Shown in pieces: positions 1 through 7,529 of a DNA stretch of 64,000 nucleotides. A program made the position numbers and the translations under genes. Source of the stretch: Streptomyces sp. LX-29 (GTDB lineage Bacteria; Actinomycetota; Actinomycetes; Streptomycetales; Streptomycetaceae). Within the stretch, counting starts at the first letter, position 1. Every line of letters starts with the position of its first letter. Location of the stretch: contig NZ_CP089746.1 in assembly GCF_029541745.1 (NCBI RefSeq), forward strand, positions 7,635,559 through 7,699,558, given 5' to 3'. The notes under the pieces are model-generated. The model saw only the letters and a list, made by a program, of their open reading frames with translations. It ran no database searches and was not told the origin of the DNA.

Positions 1-354
1 GACACCGGGGGTGTAGACCATGGAGAGGTCGTCACGGTTGCGGATCGGGTGCTTGGAGGACATCTCGATCTTGCCGCCGAGGTGCATCAGGAAGGTGCGG
101 TCGGAGACCTTGCCCAGCGAGACGCCCTCGATGCCGCGCAGCTTCTCGACGATCTCGTCGGCGTGCGCGGTGGAGGTCGCGGCGATGGTGACGTCGATCC
201 GGAGCTTCTCGTGACCGGAGGCGGTCACGTCGAGGCCGATGACCGACCCGCCGGAGGACTCCACGGCCGTGGTCAGCTGGCTCACGGCGCTGCCACCGGC
301 CGGCACCTCCAGTCGGACCGTCATCGAGTACGAGACGCTAGGCGCCGTTGCCAT
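1..354 (-). CDS. NAD-type malic enzyme with N-terminal ACT-like domain (partial, 3' part outside window)
   Basis: Oxidative decarboxylation of malate to pyruvate is the family reaction. Only the first 118 residues are visible. The frame stays open from an ATG at 354 to the window edge. Residues about 10-95 form an ACT-like regulatory fold containing GGSVIGLDVTASG and KLRGIEGVSL. This is followed by RNRDDLSMVYTPGV, the conserved entry into the malic-enzyme N-terminal domain. It lies downstream of aspA and the asparaginase on the same strand with a 65-bp gap, so asparagine, aspartate, fumarate, malate and pyruvate could be handled by neighbouring genes. The catalytic domain cannot be checked here. 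Confidence 0.85.
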   Translation of the reverse strand, partial: MATAPSVSYSMTVRLEVPAGGSAVSQLTTAVESSGGSVIGLDVTASGHEKLRIDVTIAATSTAHADEIVEKLRGIEGVSLGKVSDRTFLMHLGGKIEMSSKHPIRNRDDLSMVYTPGV

Positions 355-419
355 GGTGGTGTCGCTTCCTTCTCGTGTCACTGCTGCTGCTTCTGCGCGT
401 ACGGGTGCTACCGGGGCGG

Positions 420-1856
420 TCAGGCGTCGGCGGCCGCGGCGGCTCGGATGTGGGGGCGGGCGAGGTTGTCCGGGTGCAGGATCTCCCCGAGCTGCTCCGG
501 GGTCAGCAGGCCCTTGGTCAGGACGAGGTCGTGCACCGCGGCGCCCGTGGTGAGCGCCTCCTGCGCGACGGCGGTGGCCTGCTCGTAGCCGATGTACGGG
601 TTGAGGGCCGTGGCCAGGCCGATGGACTGGCCGACGAGGCGCGCCAGGTGCTCGCGGTTGGCGGTGATGCCGGTGACGCACCGCTCCGCCAGGGTCAGGC
701 AGCCGGCCCGGAGGTGGAGGATGCTCTTGAGGAGGCTGTGGGCGATCACCGGCTCGAAGGCGTTGAGCTGCAACTGGCCGCCCTCGGCGGCGAAGGTGAC
801 CGTGACGTCGTTGCCGATGACCTCGAAGGCGATCTGGTTGACGACCTCCGGGATCACCGGGTTCACCTTGCCGGGCATGATGCTCGAACCCGCCTGGACG
901 GGCGGCAGGTTGATCTCGGCGAGGCCGGCGCGCGGGCCGCAGGAGAGCAGGCGCAGGTCGTTGCAGGTCTTGGAGAGCTTGACGGCGACCCGCTTGAGCA
1001 CACCCGAGAGCTGCACGAACGCGCCCATGTCCTGCGTGGCCTCGACCAGGTCGCCGGCGACGGTGAACGGGATGCCGGTGATCGAGCCGAGGTGGCGGCA
1101 GGCGAGTGCCGGGTACGCGGGGTGGGCGTTGAGCCCGGTGCCGATGGCGGTGCCGCCGAGGTTGATCTCGCTCAGCAGCGCGCACGCCTCGGTCAGCCGC
1201 GCCCGGTCCTCGTCCAGCATGACGGCGTAGGCGGCGAACTCCTGGCCCAGCGTCATGGGCACCGCGTCCTGCAACTGGGTGCGGCCCATCTTCAGGACGT
1301 CCGCGAACTCCTCCGCCTTGGCGGCGAACGCCTCACGCAGCACGTCCATGGCCTCCAGCAGGCGGGCGGCGGCGAGCCGCAGCGCCAGGCGGACGGCGGT
1401 CGGGTAGACGTCGTTGGTGCTCTGCCCGGCGTTGACGTCCTCCAGCGGGTGCAGGTGCCGGTACTCGCCCTTGGTGTGGCCGAGGAGCTCCAACGCGCGG
1501 TTCGCGATGACCTCGTTGGCGTTCATGTTGCTGGAGGTGCCGGCGCCGCCCTGGATGACGTCGACGACGAAGTGGTCGTGCCACTGCCCGTCGCGGATCT
1601 CCTCGCAGGCCCGCACGATCGCGTCCACCTTGCGACCGTCGAGCAGGCCCAGGTCGCGGTTGGCGAGGGCGGCGGCCTGCTTCACGGAGGCGAGGGCGGT
1701 GACGAGGTCGGGGTAGGCGGAGATGGGCGTCCCGGTGATGGGGAAGTTCTCCACGGCGCGCAGGGTGTGGACGCCGTAGTACGCGGCGGCGGGGACGTCG
1801 CGGTCGCCGAGGAGGTCGTGTTCGGTGCGGGAGGGGCCGGGGACGGGAGCCGACAT
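420..1856 (-). CDS. aspA: aspartate ammonia-lyase
   Basis: Converts L-aspartate to fumarate and ammonia in the cytosol. The protein has 478 residues, the usual length for the fumarase/aspartase superfamily. The signature loop GSSIMPGKVNPV is at about residues 323-334. The two other active-site stretches are GGAGTSSNMNANEV (103-116) and GQSTNDVYPT (144-153). An aspartase is preferred over class II fumarase because of the adjacent asparaginase gene, which would supply aspartate. The two genes are 45 bp apart on the same strand, with the asparaginase upstream, which suggests one transcript. A fumarase assignment is possible but less likely. Confidence 0.9.
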   Translation of the reverse strand: MSAPVPGPSRTEHDLLGDRDVPAAAYYGVHTLRAVENFPITGTPISAYPDLVTALASVKQAAALANRDLGLLDGRKVDAIVRACEEIRDGQWHDHFVVDVIQGGAGTSSNMNANEVIANRALELLGHTKGEYRHLHPLEDVNAGQSTNDVYPTAVRLALRLAAARLLEAMDVLREAFAAKAEEFADVLKMGRTQLQDAVPMTLGQEFAAYAVMLDEDRARLTEACALLSEINLGGTAIGTGLNAHPAYPALACRHLGSITGIPFTVAGDLVEATQDMGAFVQLSGVLKRVAVKLSKTCNDLRLLSCGPRAGLAEINLPPVQAGSSIMPGKVNPVIPEVVNQIAFEVIGNDVTVTFAAEGGQLQLNAFEPVIAHSLLKSILHLRAGCLTLAERCVTGITANREHLARLVGQSIGLATALNPYIGYEQATAVAQEALTTGAAVHDLVLTKGLLTPEQLGEILHPDNLARPHIRAAAAADA

Positions 1857-1901
1857 GGGGTATCCGATCGGGGTGCGGTGGGGGAGCGGGGAGGAAACGT
1901 T

Positions 1902-2966
1902 TCAGCCGGCGGCCGGCGCGCCGTCGGTCACGGCCGGGCCGCCGCCGACGGTCGGGGTGTCGTCGGCGGCGGCCGGGGCGCCGACGGTGTGGCGCAGCGC
2001 GCGCGTCCGCCCGTCCCTGTCGTCCGCGTCGGGGGCGGCGAGCACGGTGGCGAGGACCGCGATCCGGGCCTGACCGGCGCGGAGGGTGCCGGTCAGCACG
2101 GCTCCGGCGGCGGCGAGGTCGACGGCGCCGCCCTGGGTGTAGATCTCGGCGACCGGTCCGGAGGGGACGCGGGTGGTGAGGGCGACGAGCACGCCCTTGG
2201 AGACCGCGGCGGCGACGGCGGCGGCCATCTCGGGAGTGGCGTTGCCCGCGCCGGTGGCGACCAGGACGATGCCCCGGGCCCCGGCCGCGACGGCGGCGTC
2301 GAACAGCACCGGGTCCGCGTCGCAGTGGTGCGTCACGATGTCGACCCGGGGGAGGGGGTCGCCGCCGGCCGGCAGGGGCAGCGGCGTGGGCCGCTCCGGC
2401 CGCCGGTGGACGAGGAGGCGACCGTCCTTGACGTCGGCGACCGGGCTGCCGGACGGGTCGGCGAACGCGTCGGCCGCCAGGGTCCGGACCTTCACGGTGC
2501 CTCGCGCCGCGTGCACCTGCCCGTCGAAGACCACCAGCACGCCCATGTCGCGCATCGAGGCGGTGCTCGCGGTCAGCAGCGCGTCGTGCAGGTTGCGCGG
2601 GCCGTCGCCGTTCGGCGCCTCGAGCGGGAGCTGGGCGCCGGTGAACACGACCGGGCGGGGGTCGTGGTGGTGGAGGTCGAGCAGGAAGGCCGACTCCTCC
2701 AGGGTGTCCGTGCCGTGCGTGACCACGATCCCGTCGACGTCGGGGTCGGCCAGCACCTCGTGCACCGTCCGCAGCAGGGCCAGCTGGTCGCGGGTGGTCA
2801 GCCGGGCGCTGTTCACGCTCATCAGGTCGACGACCCGTACCAGGACACCCTCCGGCACCGCGGCGGTGGCGAGCACGTCACCGCCTCGCGCGTCGGCGGC
2901 GAACCCCGACCCCTGCCAGCGGCTGGCGATCGTTCCGCCCGTGCTGATGACGACGACCTGTCCCAC
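1902..2966 (-). CDS. ansA: L-asparaginase (type I/II family)
   Basis: Hydrolyses L-asparagine to aspartate and ammonia. The product has 354 residues from the GTG at 2966. That start is chosen because GAGGAGGGA sits 9 nt upstream. An in-frame ATG at 2996 has no ribosome site, and the ribosome site would then be coding. Both catalytic triads are visible: STGGTIAS near residues 8-15, and THGTDTLEES at 83-92 with the Thr-Asp pair. No signal peptide is seen, so the enzyme is probably cytosolic. The C-terminal 30 residues are Ala/Gly/Pro-rich and probably disordered. It is first in a transcript with aspA and divergent from an Lrp/AsnC regulator. Confidence 0.9.
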   Translation of the reverse strand: MGQVVVISTGGTIASRWQGSGFAADARGGDVLATAAVPEGVLVRVVDLMSVNSARLTTRDQLALLRTVHEVLADPDVDGIVVTHGTDTLEESAFLLDLHHHDPRPVVFTGAQLPLEAPNGDGPRNLHDALLTASTASMRDMGVLVVFDGQVHAARGTVKVRTLAADAFADPSGSPVADVKDGRLLVHRRPERPTPLPLPAGGDPLPRVDIVTHHCDADPVLFDAAVAAGARGIVLVATGAGNATPEMAAAVAAAVSKGVLVALTTRVPSGPVAEIYTQGGAVDLAAAGAVLTGTLRAGQARIAVLATVLAAPDADDRDGRTRALRHTVGAPAAADDTPTVGGGPAVTDGAPAAG

Positions 2967-3052
2967 GTCTGCCCGTCCCTCCTCGATCGAGATCATGACG
3001 GCCGTCCACGGGGGCGTGGCGGCCGGGCACAGGGAGGATAGGACGAATCGCA

Positions 3053-3109
3053 CGCAATTGGATCGCTGATTTGAGCGCGCGATCCGCAGAAGTGTGGCGG
3101 ATAATTGCG
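3053..3109. promoter_or_regulatory. nested inverted repeats in the ansA/AsnC divergent promoter
   Basis: Two inverted repeats are nested between the divergent genes. The outer pair is CGCAATT (3053-3059) with AATTGCG (3103-3109). The inner pair is GGATCGC (3060-3066) with GCGATCC (3079-3085). Lrp/AsnC proteins bind such spaced palindromic arrays and usually control the divergent gene and themselves. This is therefore inferred to be the operator. The outer right arm ends just before the GTG at 3112, which favours that start for the regulator. Confidence 0.55.
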
Positions 3110-3111
3110 CG

Positions 3112-3567
3112 GTGGATTCCATCGACAAGAATATCTTGCGTGAGCTCCAGAACGATGGCCGCCTGACCATCCAGGAGCTCGCCCAGCGCGTCGGTCTGAC
3201 CCCCTCGCCCTGCATGCGCCGCGTCCGCCAGCTGGAGCAGGACGGCGTGATCCAGGGATACCGGGCGATCATCAACCCCGAGGCCGTCGGCCGGAGCTTC
3301 GAGGTCCTCGTCTCCATCGAGGTCAAGCGCGACCGCGAGGCGGTGGAGGCATTCGAGGCGGCCCTCCAGGACATCCCCGACGTCATCGAGGCCTACCGCC
3401 TCTTCGGCAGCCCCGGCTGCCTGCTGCGCATCGCGGTCGCCGACATCACCGCCTACGAGCAGCTGTGGATCGAGCGACTCACCACACTGGCGGGCATCAC
3501 CGAGGTGAACTCGCAGATCATCATGAAGCGCGTCAAGGAGCCGAAGGGCCTCCCGGTCGGGCCGTGA
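3112..3567 (+). CDS. Lrp/AsnC family transcriptional regulator
   Basis: DNA-binding regulator of amino-acid metabolism. It has 151 residues from the GTG at 3112, the typical family length. Residues about 1-60 are the winged HTH (SIDKNILRELQNDGR, LTIQELAQRVGLTPSP). Residues about 65-145 are the RAM effector-binding domain (EVLVSIEVKRD, YRLFGSPGCLLRIAVAD). Another GTG at 3094 would add six residues, but that stretch overlaps an operator arm and does not match the usual start at VDSIDKNIL. It is divergent from ansA-aspA, so asparagine or aspartate responsive control of that pair is the natural inference. Confidence 0.88.
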   Translation: MDSIDKNILRELQNDGRLTIQELAQRVGLTPSPCMRRVRQLEQDGVIQGYRAIINPEAVGRSFEVLVSIEVKRDREAVEAFEAALQDIPDVIEAYRLFGSPGCLLRIAVADITAYEQLWIERLTTLAGITEVNSQIIMKRVKEPKGLPVGP

Positions 3568-3584
3568 ACCAGGAGGCCGCCCGC

Positions 3585-3610
3585 GGCCGCGACCGGGACG
3601 GTCGCCGGCC
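3585..3610. terminator. bidirectional hairpin between convergent genes
   Basis: GGCC-GCGACCG (3585-3595), loop GGA, then CGGTCGC-c-GGCC (3599-3610) form a strong stem with one bulged C. It lies between the AsnC stop (3567) and the VOC gene stop (3613), so it can end both convergent transcripts. There is no T tract, as is common in Streptomyces. Confidence 0.55.
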
Positions 3611-3612
3611 GG

Positions 3613-4017
3613 CTACCCGTCGAGCTCGGTGAAGAGCGTCAGCTGAAGCGCGCCCGGTGCCTCGAGACGGGAGTTCAACGAGTTCCACGGGGTGACCGTG
3701 GGCTCGGCCACCACCTCCGCCCCCGCGGCGGCCAGCTTCTCCGTGGTGGCGGCGGAGTCGTCCACCTGGAAGGCGACCCGTATATGGCCGGCCGCTCGCC
3801 GTCCGACCTCGACCTCGTCGATGAAGGCGGCATGGTTGGGGTCGGTCAGCTCCAGGGTGGCCCGGCCGGCGTCCAGGATGGTGACCCGCCCGCCGGGGGA
3901 GGCGAACGCGCCGCGTTCGGTCAGCCCGAGGACGTCGCGGTAGAAGTGCAGCGCCTCGTCGTAGTCGGCTGCCGTGACCACCAGGCGGAGTTCGCGGACG
4001 GCGGGTTCGTCGGACAT
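3613..4017 (-). CDS. VOC-fold (glyoxalase/bleomycin-resistance-like) protein
   Basis: Small cytosolic vicinal-oxygen-chelate protein of 134 residues. The start is the ATG at 4017, because AAGGAG lies 6 nt upstream. Two beta-alpha-beta-beta-beta modules can be seen: RELRLVVTAADYDEALHFYRDVLGL at the N-terminus, and HIRVAFQVDDSAATTEKLAAAGAEVV in the second half. The first module ends in TLELTDPNHAAF and the last strand reads LQLTLFTELDG. Members range from antibiotic binding to lyases. The metal-ligand pattern is not clear enough to assign a substrate. Confidence 0.8.
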   Translation of the reverse strand: MSDEPAVRELRLVVTAADYDEALHFYRDVLGLTERGAFASPGGRVTILDAGRATLELTDPNHAAFIDEVEVGRRAAGHIRVAFQVDDSAATTEKLAAAGAEVVAEPTVTPWNSLNSRLEAPGALQLTLFTELDG

Positions 4018-4104
4018 GTCAGCTCCTTGGAAGATCTCGCGTGCCGACACCTCAACCCCATGATCGTCCGGACGATTCCCCGACGGACGGGCCCCTGGCC
4101 CCCG

Positions 4105-4824
4105 TCAGTCCACCCGTGTGTCCCAGGCGTTGCCCAGCCAGCTGTCGTGGCTGGTGAGCAGGGCGACCAGGGAGGCGGTGACCCGCGGATCCCACCAGTC
4201 GGCCGGGGCCTCCAGCCCGAAGTCGCCGAATCCGTTCGCCCAGTCCAGCACCGTCTCCCCGTCGATCCGCCACTTCGTGCGGCGCGGGGTGCGCGCGACA
4301 TCGCCGCCGCCGAGGACGCTGGCGATCACGATGGCCAACTGGATGGGAGAGATCAGCCACCACAGGGCCCACCACACCGGGTGGCCCTTCCGGCCGACGG
4401 CCGGCTGCCTCCCGGTCTGCCGCACGGTCCAGCGGGTGCGTATCGTCCCGCCCCGCGCGGCCGGATCGCGCTGGATGACCGCCAGCGACTCGCCCGCCGC
4501 GCCCAGCACCTCGAAGACCGCCGACTGCCCCTTGGCCGCCGATCTGGTGACGACCTGGGCGTACACCTGGTGGCGGTACGGGTCGGCCCACAGCACCAGA
4601 TGACGCGCGCCCTGCTTGCGTGCCGCCTGGTACTCCTTCAGGCCCCCGCCGACCGGGAGGTGCCGCTCAGGGAAGGCGACGGTGCGGTGGGCGGCACGCT
4701 GCTCCTGGGCGAGGCCCTCGGCGATCCGTATCTCGCGAAAGACCCGACCGTCCTCCGGCTTGCTCCATTTCGACCTCGTACTGGTGGACACGCTCGGATC
4801 GTGCAGCCACAGAATCCTCCCCAA
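4105..4824 (-). CDS. conserved hypothetical membrane-associated protein
   Basis: I do not recognise the family. It has 239 residues from a TTG at 4824, preceded by GGGGAGAG about 7 nt upstream. The start is uncertain. The N-terminal two thirds are soluble and charged (RHLVLWADPYRHQVYAQVVT, IQRDPAARGGTIRTRW). A hydrophobic segment VWWALWWLISPIQLAIVIAS lies near residues 155-175. The C-terminal part is Trp/Asp-rich (DWANGFGDFGLEAPADWWDP). It probably reports or sits at the membrane with a single span. Nothing in the flanking genes hints at a role. Confidence 0.6.
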   Translation of the reverse strand: MGRILWLHDPSVSTSTRSKWSKPEDGRVFREIRIAEGLAQEQRAAHRTVAFPERHLPVGGGLKEYQAARKQGARHLVLWADPYRHQVYAQVVTRSAAKGQSAVFEVLGAAGESLAVIQRDPAARGGTIRTRWTVRQTGRQPAVGRKGHPVWWALWWLISPIQLAIVIASVLGGGDVARTPRRTKWRIDGETVLDWANGFGDFGLEAPADWWDPRVTASLVALLTSHDSWLGNAWDTRVD

Positions 4825-4900
4825 CGCCCATCTCTCCCCTCGTGATCTCGTACGCGGGGGCGGACTCTACCCGTCGTGCCCTTCCCGGCCGCCGCCGCCC

Positions 4901-6142
4901 TTACCCGTGCGTACGCCCGGGCCGGTGCGGGCCGGGGCGTGACGCGAGGGCGGTGCCCGGCTCGGTGCCGCAGAACTCGGCCTGCACCAGGTTGGCCGGC
5001 ATGGCCCAGTCGCCGTTGAGGTTGTAGGCCAGGGTGTGGCGCCCGTCGACGGTCGACACGACCGCCGACAGGGAGCCGAGCCAGCCGCCGTCGTGGCCCC
5101 AGACCGTGGTACCGCAGCTCGTCTGGTACTTCGCGAGGCCCAGACCGTAGCCGGCGGTGGGTTCCTCGGGGTGGGGCACCGTCGTCATCATGGCCTTGAG
5201 CTGCCTGGCGGGGAGCAGCTCGCCCCGGAGCAGGGCGCTGAGGAACCGGCTCAGGTCCCCGGTGGTCGAGATGATGTCGCCGTCCCCCCAACTCTGGGAG
5301 CCGTTCTGCGCCGTGACGTCATAGACCTTCGTCGCCTCGGGGTCGGGGGAGAGCGTCGAGTAGGCCCGGCTGCTGGGGCGGGGCATCGACGAGGTGTCAC
5401 CGGGCAGGCTGGTGCCGCGCAGGCCCAGGGGCTCGATGACGCGCTCGCGGATCTCGTCCTCGTACGAGTTGCCGCTGGCCGCTTCCAGGATCAGCCCGGC
5501 CAGGACGTAGTTGGTGTTCGAGTACTGGTACCGGGTGCCCGGCGCGAAGTCCGGCTGGTGCGCCATGGCGACGTCCACGGCCTCCTGCGGGGTCCTGGTG
5601 TCGTAGCGGTGCTTCAGGAAGCCCGGGGCGTAGACGTACTTCTTCAGATAGTCGTCGTCGTTGGTGTAGTCGTACACACCGCTGGTGTGGTTGAGCAACT
5701 GCCGTACGGTGATCTTCCGCCCGTCGTGGCCGTGCCCCCGGACGACTCCTGGAAGCCAGCGCTCCACCGTGTCGTCCAGGCGGAGCCGGCCCTCGGCCTC
5801 CAGCTGGAGCAGCACGGTCGCCACGAACGTCTTGGTGATACTGGCGACTCGGAAGCGGTCCTCGGTGCCGCGCGGCTTCCCGGTCCTCAGATCACCGACC
5901 CCCGCGGTACCCCTCCAGACGCCCTCCCGGTCCCTCGCCCGGGCGGTGACACCGGGGATCCCGCCGTCTACCACGGCCTCCATCGCCCGCTGGACCGCCC
6001 CGTGCCCCGGGCTCCCGTCCGCGCTCCGGTCCGGACCGGCCCACGCGGGTGCCGCGGACGCCGTGGCGGCCATGGCCGTCATCGCCACGCCCACCACACC
6101 CGCCCGTACCGCTCGCCGAGTCCTCACACGCCTGTGCCTCAT
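4901..6142 (-). CDS. exported serine hydrolase, S12 (D-Ala-D-Ala carboxypeptidase / class C beta-lactamase fold)
   Basis: Secreted penicillin-binding-type serine hydrolase of 413 residues. The ATG at 6142 is chosen, with GGGGGGA 4 nt upstream. A signal peptide is clear (RTRRAVRAGVVGVAMTAMA, cleavage near ASAAPAWAG). The three active-site motifs are in order: SITK (SxxK), YSN (in TRYQYSNTNYV) and HDGG near the C-terminus (WGHDGGWLGS). Streptomyces R61-type enzymes have this architecture and act on cell-wall peptides, but many relatives are esterases. No linked resistance gene is present. It appears monocistronic. Confidence 0.87.
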   Translation of the reverse strand: MRHRRVRTRRAVRAGVVGVAMTAMAATASAAPAWAGPDRSADGSPGHGAVQRAMEAVVDGGIPGVTARARDREGVWRGTAGVGDLRTGKPRGTEDRFRVASITKTFVATVLLQLEAEGRLRLDDTVERWLPGVVRGHGHDGRKITVRQLLNHTSGVYDYTNDDDYLKKYVYAPGFLKHRYDTRTPQEAVDVAMAHQPDFAPGTRYQYSNTNYVLAGLILEAASGNSYEDEIRERVIEPLGLRGTSLPGDTSSMPRPSSRAYSTLSPDPEATKVYDVTAQNGSQSWGDGDIISTTGDLSRFLSALLRGELLPARQLKAMMTTVPHPEEPTAGYGLGLAKYQTSCGTTVWGHDGGWLGSLSAVVSTVDGRHTLAYNLNGDWAMPANLVQAEFCGTEPGTALASRPGPHRPGRTHG

Positions 6143-6334
6143 CGCGTCCCCCCGCTCCGGTGGAATGACCGCCGCCCTCGGCACAGGCCGTGAGATCTGC
6201 CACGCGCCCGACACCGCCATCGCCGAAGGCCGGCACAGAGGAAGACTCCGTACCGAGAGCGCGAGTTGCCTCAGCGGTGCCTCAGCGGCCTCGGCGGGGA
6301 CCTTCACCGCCTGAACGCCCGACATGGTGTCCGC

Positions 6335-6868
6335 CTACGAGAGCAGGGCCGTGGCCCGCGCCTCCCGGTAGTGGGTCCATCGTGCGAGCCCGGTCGTGCA
6401 CGCCGTGGGGCACCGGCGGCACACGGGGCAGTTCGTGGCGTGCACGATGAACGGAATCCAGGCCGCGCGGACCGGGTCCTCCCGGCCGCCGGTCGCCTCC
6501 ACCAGCGCCGCGTGGAGGCGCAGCGCGTCGGTGAGGCCCCGGGTGGGGCCCGGCGGCACCCGCCAGTGCACGGTGGGGCCCTCGGTACGTCGGGCCGGTG
6601 GCACGGGCACGAAGGCACCGCGCCGGAGGACCGGGTGCGGCAGGGTCCACCCTTCGGCGGCGCCCGGGGCCACCAGCCAGTACCGGCACGCCTCGGCCGG
6701 GTCCTCGATCACCGCCCCGCTCTGGTCACCGAGCTGCTTGAGTACGTCGTCGGCGCTGTCGAGGCTCACGCGTACGGCGTCCCAGGTCAGGCCCGCGGGC
6801 TGCTTCACGGGCGCCGCGCCGGCCGGCGGGGTGATGGCGTTGATCGCCGTGGTGTGGCGGTGGTTCAC
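6335..6868 (-). CDS. hypothetical protein, paralogue of the next gene
   Basis: 177 residues from the GTG at 6868, which overlaps the upstream gene's stop (GTGA), so the two are translationally coupled. It shares a block with its neighbour: WDAVRV, SGAVI, YWLVAPGAA, W-L, G-A-F/Y-V-VPP, RT-GP--HWRVPP, LHAAL. The C-terminus has a Cys-rich tail (TNCPVCRRCPTACTTG) that could bind zinc. The block distantly resembles the N-terminal part of Streptomyces Prim-Pol-like proteins, but I cannot assign a function. It lies downstream of two XRE regulators, as accessory small genes often do in this genus. Confidence 0.7.
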   Translation of the reverse strand: MNHRHTTAINAITPPAGAAPVKQPAGLTWDAVRVSLDSADDVLKQLGDQSGAVIEDPAEACRYWLVAPGAAEGWTLPHPVLRRGAFVPVPPARRTEGPTVHWRVPPGPTRGLTDALRLHAALVEATGGREDPVRAAWIPFIVHATNCPVCRRCPTACTTGLARWTHYREARATALLS

Positions 6869-7422
6869 CGGCTCCGCCCTTCCAGCGCGCGGCGGTCGGT
6901 GGCGATCTGGGTGAGGGGGTCGTACGGGGGTGGGTAGTGCGGTGCGCAGGCCGGGCAGGCGTGGATGATGCGGCCGGAGCCGGTGGCGCCGTGGACGTCG
7001 GCGACGATGACGGGTTCGGCCGTCATGCGGTCGCAGCGGTGGCAGTGCTTGACGGTGTGGCCGGCGGCCAGCAGCGCGGCGTGGAGCGTGGCGGGCTCGG
7101 TGAGGCAGCGGCCAGGGGTCGGCGGTACGCGCCAGTGCAGGCCCGGTCCTCTCGTACGGTCGGCCGGGGGCACGGCGACGTAGGCGCCCTTGCCGAGGAC
7201 GCGGTGCAGCGTCCAGTCCGCGGCGGCACCGGGCGCCACGAGCCAGTACCACAGCGCGCATTTGCCGTCGGCGATGACGGCCCCGGAGTCCCCGCCGAGG
7301 AACGTCAGGGCGGCCTTGCCGATCAGTGCGGGGACTTTGACGGCGTCCCAGGAATGGCCTGCGGGTTGCGCCTCGACGTCTCCGCTATGGGATGGCATCC
7401 ACGGGAGGGGGCGGGTCGTCAT
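6865..7422 (-). CDS. hypothetical protein with C-terminal CxxC pairs, paralogue of the preceding gene
   Basis: 185 residues if the ATG at 7422 is used (GGAG lies 6 nt upstream). ATGs at 7434 and 7461 are alternatives. The central block (SWDAVKV, SGAVI, YWLVAPGAAADW, YVAVPP, HWRVPP, LHAALLAAG) matches the downstream gene, so this is a tandem duplication that has diverged. Unlike its partner it ends in HCHRCD followed by HACPACAPH, two CxxC pairs spaced like a zinc ribbon. The role is unknown. A strong hairpin at 7478-7513 separates it from the XRE gene. Confidence 0.7.
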   Translation of the reverse strand: MTTRPLPWMPSHSGDVEAQPAGHSWDAVKVPALIGKAALTFLGGDSGAVIADGKCALWYWLVAPGAAADWTLHRVLGKGAYVAVPPADRTRGPGLHWRVPPTPGRCLTEPATLHAALLAAGHTVKHCHRCDRMTAEPVIVADVHGATGSGRIIHACPACAPHYPPPYDPLTQIATDRRALEGRSR

Positions 7423-7477
7423 GGTCGGCTCCATGGACAGACGGTGTGCGGACTGTGCCATCGTGCCGACGTGAAAG

Positions 7478-7513
7478 GGCCGGAACTATCAGAGGTTTCT
7501 GACAGTTCCGGCC
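7478..7513 (-). terminator. 16-bp-arm hairpin after the first XRE gene
   Basis: Arms at 7478-7493 and 7498-7513 (GGCCGGAACTATCAGA against TCTGACAGTTCCGGCC) pair over 16 bp with a single mismatch and a GGTT loop. It lies 17 bp beyond the XRE gene stop on the transcribed strand. It is either a terminator or an attenuator before the two small genes. Confidence 0.65.
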
Positions 7514-7529
7514 AAAGGGTGACGAGGCG

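Noticed and set aside
2967..2996. ATG at 2996 as the asparaginase start
   Set aside because: The GAGGAGGGA ribosome site would be coding; it is placed ideally for the GTG at 2966.
348..3041. An 897-codon plus-strand frame across aspA and ansA
   Set aside because: Composition is Gly/Arg/Val-rich with no motif, and aspA/ansA motifs occupy the other strand.
3094..3111. GTG at 3094 as the start of the AsnC regulator
   Set aside because: No ribosome site, overlap with an operator arm, and family alignment begins at the GTG at 3112.
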